Shown here in pieces: positions 55,039-64,000 of a stretch of 64,000 nucleotides of DNA. The notes below the pieces were generated by a model that was not told where the DNA came from, ran no database searches, and saw nothing but the letters and a program-made list of their open reading frames with translations. The first letter of the stretch is position 1, and every line of letters begins with the position of its first letter. Position numbers and translations under genes: made by a program. Source of the stretch: Sulfitobacter sediminilitoris (lineage in GTDB: Bacteria > Pseudomonadota > Alphaproteobacteria > Rhodobacterales > Rhodobacteraceae); NCBI RefSeq assembly GCF_010667575.1, contig NZ_JAABNT010000003.1:62001-126000 (forward strand). Reading direction: 5' to 3'.

Positions 55039-55422
55039 ATGGGCATTCTCAACACAATTTTCCGGGCTTTGACCTGGTGGGAGCGCGGGACGCTAAACAC
55101 CCAGTTTTTCACCTGGCGCAAGGGCGTTAAGGTAGGCGAAGACGATCAGGGCAACATCTATTACCGCAACGCGGATGATAGCCGCCGTTGGGTGATGTAC
55201 AATGGCGACATGGAGGCCAGTCGCGTCAGCCCCGATTGGCATGGCTGGCTGCACCGCACGTGGGATGAGCCGCCCACCGACAAGCCGCTTGCCCACAAAT
55301 CGTGGGAAAAACCCCATGTGGAGAATTTGACAGGCACCATGCTGGCCTATGCGCCGGCGGGTTCGATCCGTCAGGAAAAACCCAAAGAACGCAGCGATTA
55401 CGAGGCGTGGAGCCCTGAGTGA
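55039..55422 (+). CDS. NADH:ubiquinone oxidoreductase NDUFA12-type subunit
   Basis: A 127-residue protein matching the B17.2/NDUFA12 accessory subunit of complex [39 protein letters not shown] and the C-terminal half [15 protein letters not shown]. Alphaproteobacteria share this subunit with mitochondria; it sits on the peripheral arm. It is encoded outside the nuo operon, next to DUF2155, which it overlaps by four bases. Confidence 0.93.
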   Translation: MGILNTIFRALTWWERGTLNTQFFTWRKGVKVGEDDQGNIYYRNADDSRRWVMYNGDMEASRVSPDWHGWLHRTWDEPPTDKPLAHKSWEKPHVENLTGTMLAYAPAGSIRQEKPKERSDYEAWSPE

Positions 55423-55799
55423 CGCTCGGGCTGCGTTCAAGTTCCATGTGGAAGTATCTGATATTTTGCGTTTTTCTTGGCACGGCTATTGCTGCCCAAG
55501 AAGCCAGTAATGCGCCCGGGGGTATCCTGCGTGCATTGGACAAAACGTCTGGTGATACGCTTGATATCGAAATGCGCGTGGGCGAGGCCCGGACGATTGG
55601 GTCGCTTCGCATCGTGATGAAGGAATGTCGGTATCCGGCGGGTAACCCTTCGGGAAATGCCTACGCCTCGATTGAGATATCAGAGCCAGGGAAGGAGGGC
55701 GTGTTGTTCTCCGGTTGGATGATTGCATCCTCGCCTGCATTGTCGGCGCTGGAGCATCGGCGCTATGACGTCTGGGTCATCCGCTGCATTACGTCCTGA
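55419..55799 (+). CDS. DUF2155 exported protein
   Basis: A 126-residue protein with a GTG start overlapping the previous stop; the ATG at 55446 gives a cleaner signal peptide ([16 protein letters not shown]). The mature part has the DUF2155 features [20 protein letters not shown], the two-strand [11 protein letters not shown] and [20 protein letters not shown], ending at a Cys that may pair with Cys in MKEC. Function unknown; it is probably periplasmic. Its last 37 bases overlap the end of aat on the other strand. Confidence 0.88.
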   Translation: MTLGLRSSSMWKYLIFCVFLGTAIAAQEASNAPGGILRALDKTSGDTLDIEMRVGEARTIGSLRIVMKECRYPAGNPSGNAYASIEISEPGKEGVLFSGWMIASSPALSALEHRRYDVWVIRCITS

Positions 55800-56398
55800 A
55801 GTGGCAGGATCTCTGGCGCGGCAAAATCTGCTTTTCGGGCTTTGGCATGTTCAAGCCGTGCCTGATAGGCTGCACGAGGTATTTCAATCACGCCAAGAGA
55901 GGCAAGGTGGCCGGTCTGAAACTGCGTGTCAAAGAGTGTAAAACCGGCACGGTTCAGCCTGTCCACCAACACTGCGAGCGCCATCTTGGAGGCGTTCGTG
56001 CGGCGTGAGAACATGCTTTCGCCAAAGAAAGCGGCACCAAGCGTGACGCCGTAGACACCGCCGACGAGGTCAGACCCATCCCAGAGTTCCAGCGAATGGG
56101 CTTGGCCGCGTTCGTGCAATGCACTGTAAAGTCGTGCAATCTCGGCGTTGATCCAGGTTTCTGAGCGGTCTGCACAGGCGGCAACAACGGCGTCAAATTC
56201 TGCGTTGATACGCACGTCGAAGGTGCTCTGGCGCATCGCCTTGGCCAACGAACGCGATAGGTGGAATCCGTCCAAAGGCATCACACCGCGCCGCTTTGGG
56301 TCGACCCAGAAAATATCCGGGTCGTCGCGGTTCTCGGCCATCGGGAAAATCCCAAGGGAATAGCCATGTAACAGCAGTTCCGGCGTCAGCTCGGACAT
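55763..56398 (-). CDS. aat: Leucyl/phenylalanyl-tRNA-protein transferase
   Basis: A 211-residue N-end-rule enzyme that adds Leu or Phe from tRNA to proteins with basic N-termini, marking them for ClpAP. Landmarks are [50 protein letters not shown](Q)AHSLE and [21 protein letters not shown]. It starts seven bases after the accC stop and is convergent with DUF2155, with a 37-base overlap. Confidence 0.95.
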   Translation of the reverse strand: MSELTPELLLHGYSLGIFPMAENRDDPDIFWVDPKRRGVMPLDGFHLSRSLAKAMRQSTFDVRINAEFDAVVAACADRSETWINAEIARLYSALHERGQAHSLELWDGSDLVGGVYGVTLGAAFFGESMFSRRTNASKMALAVLVDRLNRAGFTLFDTQFQTGHLASLGVIEIPRAAYQARLEHAKARKADFAAPEILPLQDVMQRMTQTS

Positions 56399-56404
56399 CG
56401 CGCT

Positions 56405-57757
56405 TCAGGAATCACCCAGATTGGTTTCCAGCCACTTTTCCAGCCAGTGGATGTTGTATGACCCGGTGTGGATGTCTTTCTCCTGCAAAAGGGCGTGGAA
56501 CAAAGGCACTGTCGTATCTACACCATCCACGATCAGCTCACCCAGCGCCCGGTTGAGACGCGCCAGCGCTTCCGGGCGATCACGGCCGTGGACGATCAGC
56601 TTGCCGATCAGGCTGTCGTAGAAAGGGGGGATCGAATAGCCATCATAAAGCGCCGAATCCATCCGCACGCCAAGACCGCCCGGTGCGTGATATTGGGTAA
56701 TGCGACCGGGGCAGGGCGTAAACTTCGGCAGTTTCTCAGCGTTGATGCGCACTTCGATGGCGTGACCATTGATGGTCAGGTCGTCTTGGGTGAACGACAT
56801 TTCCATGCCGGAAGCGACGCGAATCTGCTCTCGTACCAAATCGACCCCAAAGATCGCTTCGGTGACAGGGTGTTCCACCTGCAAACGGGTGTTCATCTCG
56901 ATAAAGTAGAACTCACCGTTTTCATAAAGGAACTCAATCGTTCCCGCCCCGATATAATTGATGTCGGCCATCGCGTCGGCACAGACCTTGCCGATCCGTG
57001 CGCGTTCTTCTGCTGTGATGGTGGGGCCGGGGGCCTCTTCGAATACTTTCTGGTGGCGCCGCTGAAGGGAACAGTCCCGTTCGCCCAGATGCACGGCACG
57101 GCCCTTGCCATCGCCAAAGACCTGAATTTCGATGTGGCGCGGGGTGGTGAGGTATTTCTCGATGTAGACCTCGTCGTTGCCGAAGTTTGACTGCCCTTCG
57201 GCGCGTGCAGTCTGAAACGCCCGCTCCATGTCCTTGGCGGTCTGGGCAACCTTCATGCCCTTGCCGCCGCCACCCGCAGTGGCCTTGATGATGACCGGAT
57301 ATCCGATCTCTTCGCCAAGCGCTTTGGCATCCTCAAGCGAGGCGACACCGCCCTCGGAACCGGGCACGCAAGGAACGCCAAGCTTCTTCATCGTGTCCTT
57401 GGCGGTGATCTTGTCACCCATGACGCGGATATGCTCCGCTGTTGGACCGATAAAGGTCAGGTCGTGATCTTCAACCACCTGAACGAAATTGGCGTTCTCG
57501 GACAGGAAGCCGTAACCGGGGTGAATGGCCTCGGCCCCTGTGATTTCGCAGGCGGCGATGATCGAGGGGATGGAAAGGTAGGATTGCGTCGAAGACGGCG
57601 GGCCCACGCAAACACTTTCGTCCGCCATGCGCACGTGCATCGCATCACTGTCAGCGGTGGAGTGAACTGCGACCGACTGGATACCCATTTCCCGCGCCGC
57701 ACGGATCACGCGCAGGGCGATCTCACCTCGGTTGGCGACCAGAATTTTATTGAACAT
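56405..57757 (-). CDS. accC: Acetyl-CoA carboxylase, biotin carboxylase subunit
   Basis: A 450-residue ATP-grasp enzyme. It has the start FNKILVANRGEIALRVIRAA, the glycine-rich ATP loop KATAGGGGKGMKVA, the ERDCSLQRRHQKVFEEAP signature, and EMNTRLQVEHPVTE with the metal and bicarbonate residues. It carboxylates the biotin carried by AccB, encoded 12 bases upstream, at the first step of fatty acid synthesis. Confidence 0.97.
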   Translation of the reverse strand: MFNKILVANRGEIALRVIRAAREMGIQSVAVHSTADSDAMHVRMADESVCVGPPSSTQSYLSIPSIIAACEITGAEAIHPGYGFLSENANFVQVVEDHDLTFIGPTAEHIRVMGDKITAKDTMKKLGVPCVPGSEGGVASLEDAKALGEEIGYPVIIKATAGGGGKGMKVAQTAKDMERAFQTARAEGQSNFGNDEVYIEKYLTTPRHIEIQVFGDGKGRAVHLGERDCSLQRRHQKVFEEAPGPTITAEERARIGKVCADAMADINYIGAGTIEFLYENGEFYFIEMNTRLQVEHPVTEAIFGVDLVREQIRVASGMEMSFTQDDLTINGHAIEVRINAEKLPKFTPCPGRITQYHAPGGLGVRMDSALYDGYSIPPFYDSLIGKLIVHGRDRPEALARLNRALGELIVDGVDTTVPLFHALLQEKDIHTGSYNIHWLEKWLETNLGDS

Positions 57758-57769
57758 GTTGCGACCGCC

Positions 57770-58270
57770 TTATTCGATGATGACGAGCGGTGCGCCAAAC
57801 TCCACGGCGTCGCCGTCGCCGACCAAGATCCGCTTGATGGTCCCGGCGCGGGGCGCGGGAATGTGGTTCATCGTCTTCATGGCTTCGACGATCAGCAGGG
57901 TGTCCCCTTCGGCCACGGTCGCACCCACGGTAATGAAGGCGGACGCACCGGGCTCTGCCTGCATATAAACAGTGCCCACCATGGGCGAGGTCACGGCACC
58001 CGGATGGCTGGCCGGATCAGCGCCAGCTTCGGTGGCAACAGGGGTGGCAGCGGGCGCACTGGGGGCGGGCGCTGCCGCCGGTGCCGCAGCTTGCATCGGC
58101 GCGGCTTGCGTCACGATCTGTTGTGGAGGTTTGCGGCTGACGCGCACATTCAGGCTATCATCTTCGCCATAATCACGCTTGACCTGCAGTTCTGTCAGGT
58201 CATTCTCATTCAGCAATTCGGCCAGCGCCCGGATGAAAGCCACATCACCGTCATGGGTATTTTTTGTCAT
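57770..58270 (-). CDS. accB: Acetyl-CoA carboxylase biotin carrier protein
   Basis: A 166-residue carrier. The N-terminal helix region is followed by an Ala/Pro-rich linker (about residues 58-85) and the biotinyl domain with the biotinylated Lys in [14 protein letters not shown]. It forms an operon with accC. The 144 bases between it and the divergent ligase gene should hold promoters for both; no operator was recognised. Confidence 0.96.
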   Translation of the reverse strand: MTKNTHDGDVAFIRALAELLNENDLTELQVKRDYGEDDSLNVRVSRKPPQQIVTQAAPMQAAAPAAAPAPSAPAATPVATEAGADPASHPGAVTSPMVGTVYMQAEPGASAFITVGATVAEGDTLLIVEAMKTMNHIPAPRAGTIKRILVGDGDAVEFGAPLVIIE

Positions 58271-58414
58271 ATATTCCTCGACATATCCTCATATCCGGCC
58301 TGCAACCGGGCCGTGACGTCAGCCCCGCTTATAGGCTAAGGGTCATGCCATGAAAAGCCGCCAGTTGTGCGTCTGTCAAAGACGGCGCGTGATGGTGCGT
58401 TGAGGAGATAGACG

Positions 58415-59914
58415 ATGAACCTTGCTCATTGGCTGATGCAGACAGCAGCCCACAGTCCTGCCGCACATGCGCTTTTTCGAGGAACCGAAATGGTGGCGGA
58501 CTACCAGCGTTTTGCCGCGAGTGCGTACAACGTGGCAGGCTGGTTGCACGACAAGGGGGTCAGGTCTGGCGACCGGATTGCGATCTACATGAAGAATACG
58601 CCGGAATACCTGATGCTGCTTTATGGCATCTGGGCGGCGGGCGCGGCAGCGGTGCCGATCAATGCCAAGCTTCATGCCCGCGAGGCCGCGTTCATTCTGA
58701 GCAATGCCGAGGCAAGGTTGGTCTTTGCCTCACCTGACCTTGCTGCGGGTCTGGAAGGCGAGACCCTCCAAACAGGAATCATCGGCGCGAGAGGCGCGGA
58801 CATTGCTGCGGTAATTGCCCATCCTGTCCCAGCCGTAGATGTCGTTGACCGCACGCCGGATGATCTGGCGTGGCTTTTCTACACCTCCGGCACCACAGGG
58901 CAGCCCAAGGGCGTGATCATCACGCATGGCATGCTGATGTCGATGGCGCTGTGCTATTGCACGGATGTGGATACTGTCAGTGCCAACGACGCGGCGCTAT
59001 ACGCCGCACCACTCAGCCATGGCGCGGGGCTTTATAATTTGATGCACGTGCGCGCAGGGGCAAGGCACGTCTGCCCGGCCTCAGGCGGCTTTGACCCTTC
59101 CGAGATACTGGACCTCGCTGCCCACTTCGGATCGGTTCACATGTTCGCAGCCCCCACAATGGTCAGGCGATTGACAGACAGTGCCAAGGTGGCGAACGCA
59201 AAAGGTACCGGCCTGCGTACAATCGTTTATGCAGGTGGACCAATGTACAACGCGGATATCATTGAGGCCGTGGATTGGTTCGGCCCCGTATTCGTCCAGA
59301 TATACGGGCAGGGGGAGTGCCCCATGGGGATCACCGCGCTGAGCCGCGCGGATGTGGCAGATCGAAGTCATCCTGACTGGCGTGCAAGGCTGGCATCCGT
59401 GGGGCGCGCGCAAGCTGCGGTGGAGGTGCGGATCGGGGGACCGGAGGGAACCCCAGTGGCAGCGGGCACGCAGGGAGAGATCATGGTGCGCGGTGCAACC
59501 GTGATGCCCGGCTACTGGCGCAATCCAGAAGCCAGCGCCAAGACACTGCAAGACGGCTGGCTGATGACCGGTGACATGGGGTCGATGGATGCGGCGGGCT
59601 ATGTCACGTTGAAGGACCGCAGCAAGGATATGATCATCACAGGCGGATCAAACGTCTATCCGCGGGAGGTGGAGGAGGTGCTGCTGACGCATCCCGGTGT
59701 GATTGAAGCCTCAGTCGTGGGGCGTGCCCACCCCGATTGGGGCGAAGAGGTGGTGGCGTTTGTCGTGGGCGACGCCACCGAGCAGGAGCTTGATCGTTTG
59801 TGTCTTGATCATATCGCGCGGTTCAAGCGGCCCAAGGCCTACATCCACCTCAGTGAATTGCCAAAGAACAATTACGGTAAAGTCCTCAAGACCGCATTGC
59901 GCACCATGCTCTGA
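58415..59914 (+). CDS. AMP-forming acyl-CoA ligase
   Basis: A 499-residue adenylate-forming enzyme with the phosphate loop LAWLFYTSGTTGQPKGVIITH, the A5 motif QIYGQGECPMGIT, the hinge DRSKDMIITGGSNVYPREVEE and the catalytic Lys near the end in LPKNNYGKVLKT. The glutamine in the A5 motif and overall length suggest a medium-chain or aromatic acid ligase, but the substrate is not determined. It is transcribed toward the Liv-type importer genes, which are on the opposite strand; a shared substrate is only a possibility. Confidence 0.88.
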   Translation: MNLAHWLMQTAAHSPAAHALFRGTEMVADYQRFAASAYNVAGWLHDKGVRSGDRIAIYMKNTPEYLMLLYGIWAAGAAAVPINAKLHAREAAFILSNAEARLVFASPDLAAGLEGETLQTGIIGARGADIAAVIAHPVPAVDVVDRTPDDLAWLFYTSGTTGQPKGVIITHGMLMSMALCYCTDVDTVSANDAALYAAPLSHGAGLYNLMHVRAGARHVCPASGGFDPSEILDLAAHFGSVHMFAAPTMVRRLTDSAKVANAKGTGLRTIVYAGGPMYNADIIEAVDWFGPVFVQIYGQGECPMGITALSRADVADRSHPDWRARLASVGRAQAAVEVRIGGPEGTPVAAGTQGEIMVRGATVMPGYWRNPEASAKTLQDGWLMTGDMGSMDAAGYVTLKDRSKDMIITGGSNVYPREVEEVLLTHPGVIEASVVGRAHPDWGEEVVAFVVGDATEQELDRLCLDHIARFKRPKAYIHLSELPKNNYGKVLKTALRTML

Positions 59915-59979
59915 GAAGCCGCCAAACATCGCCTCTATGCGGTGGGGCTGTCTTGACAAACGTGCCCGGCTTCTATCCT

Positions 59980-60019
59980 TCGGCAAAACAAAAAACCGCG
60001 TCCATCTAGATGGACGCGG
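59980..60019 (-). terminator. Terminator after the liv operon
   Basis: A perfect 24-bp palindrome (59996-60019), arms CCGCGTCCAT and ATGGACGCGG around CTAG, followed on the minus strand by TTTTTTGTTTTG. It ends the livHMGF transcript 32 bases after the livF stop and may also stop readthrough from the ligase gene. Confidence 0.88.
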
Positions 60020-60051
60020 CCAGGTTTGGTGAACTTCACCAACAGGGGAAT

Positions 60052-60804
60052 TCAGATTGCCAGATACTCCGAACGCAGTTCCGCGTTCTCAAGCACTTCT
60101 TGCGCCGTGCCGTCAAAGACGATTCCGCCGGTATCAAGGATCACCGCACGATCTGCCAATTTCAGGGCGCGAACCGCGTTCTGCTCAACAAGGATCGTGG
60201 TGATGCCCTGTTCCTTGATGATGCCAAGTGTCTTTTCGATCTCGTCCACGATGACCGGAGCCAGACCTTCGTAGGGTTCATCCAGCAACAACACCTTGAC
60301 GTCACGCGCCAATGCGCGCGCGATGGCCAACATCTGCTGTTCACCGCCCGAGAGCGTCGTGCCTTCCTGGCTCTTGCGCTCTCCCAGGCGCGGGAACAGC
60401 GTGTAGAGCCTTTCAAGAGACCATCCGATCGGAGGGGCGATCTGGGCCAGCTTGAGGTTTTCTTCAACCGTCAGGCCGGCGATGATCCGACGGTCTTCGG
60501 GGACAAGCCCCAGTCCTGCCTGCGATGCCTGATGGGCAGACATGTTGTGAAGCGGCTGGTGGTCAAGCCAGATCTCACCGTGCCGTGCCTCCGGCGTGGC
60601 CAGCCTTGCAATGGCGCGCAATGTCGATGTCTTGCCCGCGCCATTTCGGCCCAACAAGGCAAGGATCTCGCCTTCGTGGACGTTAAAGCTAATGCCCTGC
60701 ACGATGTAACTTTCACCGTAGTAGGCCTCAAGATCCCAGACCGAAAGGAAAGCCGGGGCGGTTGCCGCGTGATTGGCGTTTCTATCAAGGGTTTGCGTGT
60801 TCAT
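60052..60804 (-). CDS. livF: Branched-chain-type ABC transporter ATPase (LivF)
   Basis: A 250-residue ATPase with Walker A GRNGAGKTS, signature LSGGEQQMLAIARAL, Walker B VLLLDEPYEGLAP and the switch His replaced by the family's VEQN. Small size and lack of the LivG C-terminal extension mark it as the LivF type. Last gene of the operon. The importer family carries branched-chain amino acids, urea, amides or aromatic acids; substrate is not determined. Confidence 0.9.
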   Translation of the reverse strand: MNTQTLDRNANHAATAPAFLSVWDLEAYYGESYIVQGISFNVHEGEILALLGRNGAGKTSTLRAIARLATPEARHGEIWLDHQPLHNMSAHQASQAGLGLVPEDRRIIAGLTVEENLKLAQIAPPIGWSLERLYTLFPRLGERKSQEGTTLSGGEQQMLAIARALARDVKVLLLDEPYEGLAPVIVDEIEKTLGIIKEQGITTILVEQNAVRALKLADRAVILDTGGIVFDGTAQEVLENAELRSEYLAI

Positions 60805-60864
60805 ATCGTTGTCCTTTTGGGGCGGCTGACGGGGCAGGCGACCCCATCGTGCCTGCGTTTTGTG

Positions 60865-61626
60865 TCAGGCAGCCTGAGTCTCGCCCAGATAGGCTTCGCG
60901 CACCTTGGGGTGGCCTTTGATGTTGTCGGGCGTGTCCTCGACAAGGGGCGTGCCTTGGGCCAGAACCGTGATCCGTTCAGCAAGGGAGAAGACGACATGC
61001 ATGTCATGCTCGATGATGGCGATGGTGATGTCGCGCTCTTCCTTGATCTGTTTCAGCAGGTCGATCGTATTGTTGGTATCGGCCCGCGCCATCCCGGCGG
61101 TTGGTTCATCCAGCAGCAGCAGGCGGGGGTCCTGTGCAAGACACATCGCGATCTCAAGCCGACGCTTGTCACCGCGTGACATCGACGCGGAATGCATGTC
61201 CCGCTTGTCGATCAGCTTCATCTCTTCCAGCATATGCTCTGCCTTGCCGACGATATCCTTCTCATGCGCGATGCTTTCAAGGGCATGCATGCGGAACGAA
61301 CCGTCGCGCTTGGCAAAGCAGGGGATCATCATGTTTTCCATCACTGTGAGATCGCCAAAGATCTCGGGCGTCTGGAAAACGCGAGAGATGCCCATCTGGT
61401 TGATCTCGTAGGGTTTGCGGCCCAACACGGACTGGCCGTCAAACATCACGGACCCAGTATCGGGTATCAGCTTGCCCACGAGGCAGTTCAGCAGCGTGGA
61501 CTTGCCCGCCCCGTTGGGCCCGATGATCGCGTGGCAAGAGTTCTCTTCCACATTGAGGTTCACATCGCCCAGTGCCTGAAGGCCCCCGAACCGCTTGCCT
61601 ACATTTTTTACTTCAAGAATAGCCAT
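60865..61626 (-). CDS. livG: Branched-chain-type ABC transporter ATPase (LivG)
   Basis: A 253-residue ATPase with Walker A GPNGAGKST, signature region SMSRGDKRRLEIAMCLA (SRGD in place of the usual SGG/SYGE), Walker B LLLLDEPTAGMA and H-loop IEHDMHVV. The LivG-type C-terminus (LVEDTPDNIKGHPKVREAYLG) is present. It pairs with LivF below LivHM. Confidence 0.9.
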   Translation of the reverse strand: MAILEVKNVGKRFGGLQALGDVNLNVEENSCHAIIGPNGAGKSTLLNCLVGKLIPDTGSVMFDGQSVLGRKPYEINQMGISRVFQTPEIFGDLTVMENMMIPCFAKRDGSFRMHALESIAHEKDIVGKAEHMLEEMKLIDKRDMHSASMSRGDKRRLEIAMCLAQDPRLLLLDEPTAGMARADTNNTIDLLKQIKEERDITIAIIEHDMHVVFSLAERITVLAQGTPLVEDTPDNIKGHPKVREAYLGETQAA

Positions 61627-61638
61627 CTGAGGGTTTCC

Positions 61639-62874
61639 TTATTCAGCAGCAGGTTTGCGTTGTTCGGCGGCATCGGATTCGACCGATGTGGCCTTGTCGT
61701 CACGGCGGCGGAACAAGCGACCGATGCGCTGTCCGCCCTCAACCAGACCACCAGGCAGGAAGATCACGACCAGCATGAACATGATACCAAGGGTCAGGTG
61801 CCAGCCTTTGCCGACGAACGGGTGCACGATGGTGACCATGAGGTCTTCAAGCCCATCAGGCATAAAGGCGAACCAGCTGTGCAAAACATTGTCGTTGATC
61901 TTGGCAAAGATGTTTTCGAAGTACTTGATAAAGCCCGCGCCTAGGACCGGACCGATAAGGGTGCCGGCACCGCCAAGGATCGTCATCAAGACCACCTCGC
62001 CGGACGCGGTCCACTGCATGCGTTCAGCACCGGCCAGCGGGTCCATCGATGCCATAAGACCACCGGCAAGACCGGCATACATGCCTGAAATCACAAAGAC
62101 CGCCAGCGTGTAGGGACGTGTGTTCAGGCCGGTATAGTTCATCCGCTGTTGGTTGGATTTCACCGCCCGCAGCATCAGGCCGAAAGGCGAGCGGAAGATG
62201 CGGATCGCAACGTAGAACGACAACAGCATCACCACGGCGCAAACGTAGTAGCCGAACGAGAAGGTAAAGAGCCATCCGCCAACCTCAAGGTTGAAGACTG
62301 ACCGCATTTCCAACCCGAAAAGGTTGGTCAGCGGGATGGAACCGTCCGGCGTGGCCGAAATGCCAAGCACCCGTGGATCATCAAGCGCAAGCTGCAACCC
62401 TGTTTCCCCATTGGTGATAGGTGTCCCCACGAAGCGCCCAATCAGATCAGAATAGGCGATCGCGAACATCATTTGCGCAAAGGCCAGTGTCAGGATCGAA
62501 AAGTAGATGCCGGAACGCCGTAGGCTGATGTATCCGATGATCAGGGCAAAGACACCGGCAACGATGACCGAGAGGACGATGGCGGGAATGATGTTCATGC
62601 TGAGCAGCTTGAACATCCAGACCGCACCGTAGGAGCCAAGCCCAAGGAAGGCCGCGTGTCCAAAGCTGAGGTATCCCGTCAAGCCGAACAGCAGGTTAAA
62701 TCCAATGGCGAAGATGCCGAAGATCACGAACCGCTGCATCAGGTCGGGATAGCCGGCATTGAACTGTGCCATCGCTGATCCGTCCGGGAAGGGGTTGAGG
62801 AGGAAAGGTGCCGCAAGTGCCAGAACGGCAACCACGATGAAGAGGCGGGAATCGTGTTTTTTCAATCCGAACAT
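61639..62874 (-). CDS. livM: Branched-chain-type ABC transporter permease (LivM)
   Basis: A 411-residue membrane protein with eight or more hydrophobic segments and the family signatures [21 protein letters not shown] and [20 protein letters not shown] (cytoplasmic coupling region) and [14 protein letters not shown] charged C-terminal tail extends into the cytoplasm. It starts three bases after livH stops. Confidence 0.92.
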   Translation of the reverse strand: MFGLKKHDSRLFIVVAVLALAAPFLLNPFPDGSAMAQFNAGYPDLMQRFVIFGIFAIGFNLLFGLTGYLSFGHAAFLGLGSYGAVWMFKLLSMNIIPAIVLSVIVAGVFALIIGYISLRRSGIYFSILTLAFAQMMFAIAYSDLIGRFVGTPITNGETGLQLALDDPRVLGISATPDGSIPLTNLFGLEMRSVFNLEVGGWLFTFSFGYYVCAVVMLLSFYVAIRIFRSPFGLMLRAVKSNQQRMNYTGLNTRPYTLAVFVISGMYAGLAGGLMASMDPLAGAERMQWTASGEVVLMTILGGAGTLIGPVLGAGFIKYFENIFAKINDNVLHSWFAFMPDGLEDLMVTIVHPFVGKGWHLTLGIMFMLVVIFLPGGLVEGGQRIGRLFRRRDDKATSVESDAAEQRKPAAE

Positions 62875-62877
62875 GGT

Positions 62878-63906
62878 TTATTCCTCCATCACACCTTTGC
62901 GGCCCATCAGGCCTCGGGGGCGTGTCAGCAAGATGACAATTGCGACCACGTAGATGATGATCTGGTCGATACCGGGCAGGATGTTCTTGACCTCGTTCAT
63001 GGAGGCGAGGCTTTCAAGGATGCCAAGCATGAAGCCCGCCAGCACCGCACCGGGCAATGAGCCCATGCCGCCGACGACCACAACCACGAAGCTGAGAACA
63101 AGAAAATCCATTCCCATATGATAATTGGGTGAGTTGATGGGCGCATACATGACGCCCGCAAGTCCAGCGACGGCAGCCGCGATACCGAACATGATGGTAA
63201 AGCGCCGGTCGATGTCGATGCCCAGCAGGCCAACGGTTTCCCGGTCCGCCATGCCAGCGCGGACAACCATGCCGAAGGTGGTGAACTGCAAGAAGGCAAA
63301 TACCGCCCCGATGATGACCGCCGAGAAGGCGAAATAGACCAGCCGCCAGTACGGGTAGGCCAGCGATGTGTCCAAGCCCAGCAGAGGACCGAAATCAAAG
63401 CTGCCAACGAAGGCGGCAGGGGCGGGCGTTGGAATGGGGTTGGCACCGTAGAAGTACTTGATCACTTCCTGCAACACGATGGCCAGACCAAAGGTCACGA
63501 GGATCTGATCGGCATGAGGGCGCTTGTAGAAATGCTTGATCAGGCCGCGTTCCATAACAAAGCCCACGATCAGCATTACCGGAATGGCAAGCAGGATCGC
63601 CAGGGGCACTGACCAGTCAATGATCGCGGCGCCCACCTCCGGGCCGAACCAGCTCTCTACGTATGGGGTCTTGATCTTGAGCGGATTGCCCAAAAAGTCC
63701 TTTTGGGTTTCCGAGAGTGTTTCAGTGCTCAGCGTCAGAATGCGCTGAACGGTAACGGAGCAGAACGCACCAATCATGAAAAGCGCGCCGTGGGCAAAGT
63801 TTACAACCCCCAGCGTGCCAAAGATCAGCGTCAGACCAAGGGCGATCAACGCGTAAGCGGATCCCTTGTCCAAGCCGTTCAGGAATTGAAGAATGATTGC
63901 GTCCAT
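62878..63906 (-). CDS. livH: Branched-chain-type ABC transporter permease (LivH)
   Basis: A 342-residue membrane protein started at the ATG complementary to 63904-63906, which follows AGGTGGG; a start six codons earlier has no such site. Signatures are GSAYALIALGLTLIFGTLGV with VNFAHGALFMIGAF, the coupling segment GMVVRAGMADRETVGLLGID and VVVVGGMGSLPGAVLAG. First permease of the operon; the periplasmic binding-protein gene is not seen and probably lies beyond the right edge. Confidence 0.92.
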   Translation of the reverse strand: MDAIILQFLNGLDKGSAYALIALGLTLIFGTLGVVNFAHGALFMIGAFCSVTVQRILTLSTETLSETQKDFLGNPLKIKTPYVESWFGPEVGAAIIDWSVPLAILLAIPVMLIVGFVMERGLIKHFYKRPHADQILVTFGLAIVLQEVIKYFYGANPIPTPAPAAFVGSFDFGPLLGLDTSLAYPYWRLVYFAFSAVIIGAVFAFLQFTTFGMVVRAGMADRETVGLLGIDIDRRFTIMFGIAAAVAGLAGVMYAPINSPNYHMGMDFLVLSFVVVVVGGMGSLPGAVLAGFMLGILESLASMNEVKNILPGIDQIIIYVVAIVILLTRPRGLMGRKGVMEE

Positions 63907-64000
63907 GGTTCCCACCTTCTGCAATGTATCGCCGCGCTGCCGAAAAAGGCCGCGCGTGTTGTCTTGTGACGGGGCCCATCAAAACTGATGCGCCCCGTCG

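Overview
The window looks like chromosomal DNA of a marine Roseobacter-group alphaproteobacterium (Rhodobacteraceae). The pointers are a sulfopyruvate decarboxylase pair, the NDUFA12 / DUF2155 / aat / accC / accB gene order, a Tat-exported PhoX phosphatase, a compact tryptophan-to-anthraniloyl-CoA operon, and GC-rich genes packed with ATGA and TGATG overlaps. Genus and species cannot be fixed from sequence reading alone.

Layout. (1) 1-2832: end of a zinc alcohol dehydrogenase, a universal stress protein, ComDE and an FMN alpha-hydroxyacid dehydrogenase, probably a C3-sulfonate module. (2) 2953-5628: an exported YceI-OmpA fusion followed with no gap by an exported caspase-like protein that carries a C-terminal CxxCH heme-attachment motif. 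(3) 6075-16726: a 10.7 kb integrative island inserted in a tRNA-Thr gene. It is bounded by a 74-bp perfect repeat of the tRNA, has arm-type repeats inside both ends and a P4-type integrase at the left. It is visibly more AT-rich than its flanks and carries mostly unrecognised cargo: an SF2 helicase with a small partner gene, a CDGSH iron-sulfur protein with a coiled-coil partner, lysine-rich proteins, two single-TM microproteins with paired hairpins, and fragments of older integrases. (4) 16949-19250: a conserved hypothetical and a PLP-dependent aromatic amino acid decarboxylase. (5) 19339-31755: a galactoside system: IclR regulator, ABC importer, alpha-galactosidase (GH36), beta-galactosidase (GH42), and galactose dehydrogenase, lactonase, KDGal kinase and KDPGal aldolase of the DeLey-Doudoroff route. 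Galactonate dehydratase is not in the window. (6) 31997-41112: tryptophan dioxygenase, kynureninase, anthranilate-CoA ligase, the fused 2-aminobenzoyl-CoA monooxygenase/reductase and its beta-oxidation-like enzymes, with a MarR regulator. (7) 41131-43624: pobA-pcaH-pcaG. (8) 43690-46698: Zur-controlled ZnuABC zinc uptake. (9) 46906-50268: PhoX and a photolyase-like protein with apparently permuted domain order. (10) 50397-54854: ClpP, ClpX, RidA, and an FkbM methyltransferase fused to a GT61 glycosyltransferase. (11) 55039-63906: complex I accessory subunit, DUF2155, Aat, AccC/AccB, an acyl-CoA ligase and the LivFGMH part of a branched-chain-type ABC importer.

The best candidates for undescribed biology are the island's helicase module with the nested inverted repeats beside it, the tandem microprotein/hairpin units, the caspase with a predicted covalent heme, and the domain-swapped photolyase. 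All function statements rest on motif and neighbourhood reading; no database search was run.
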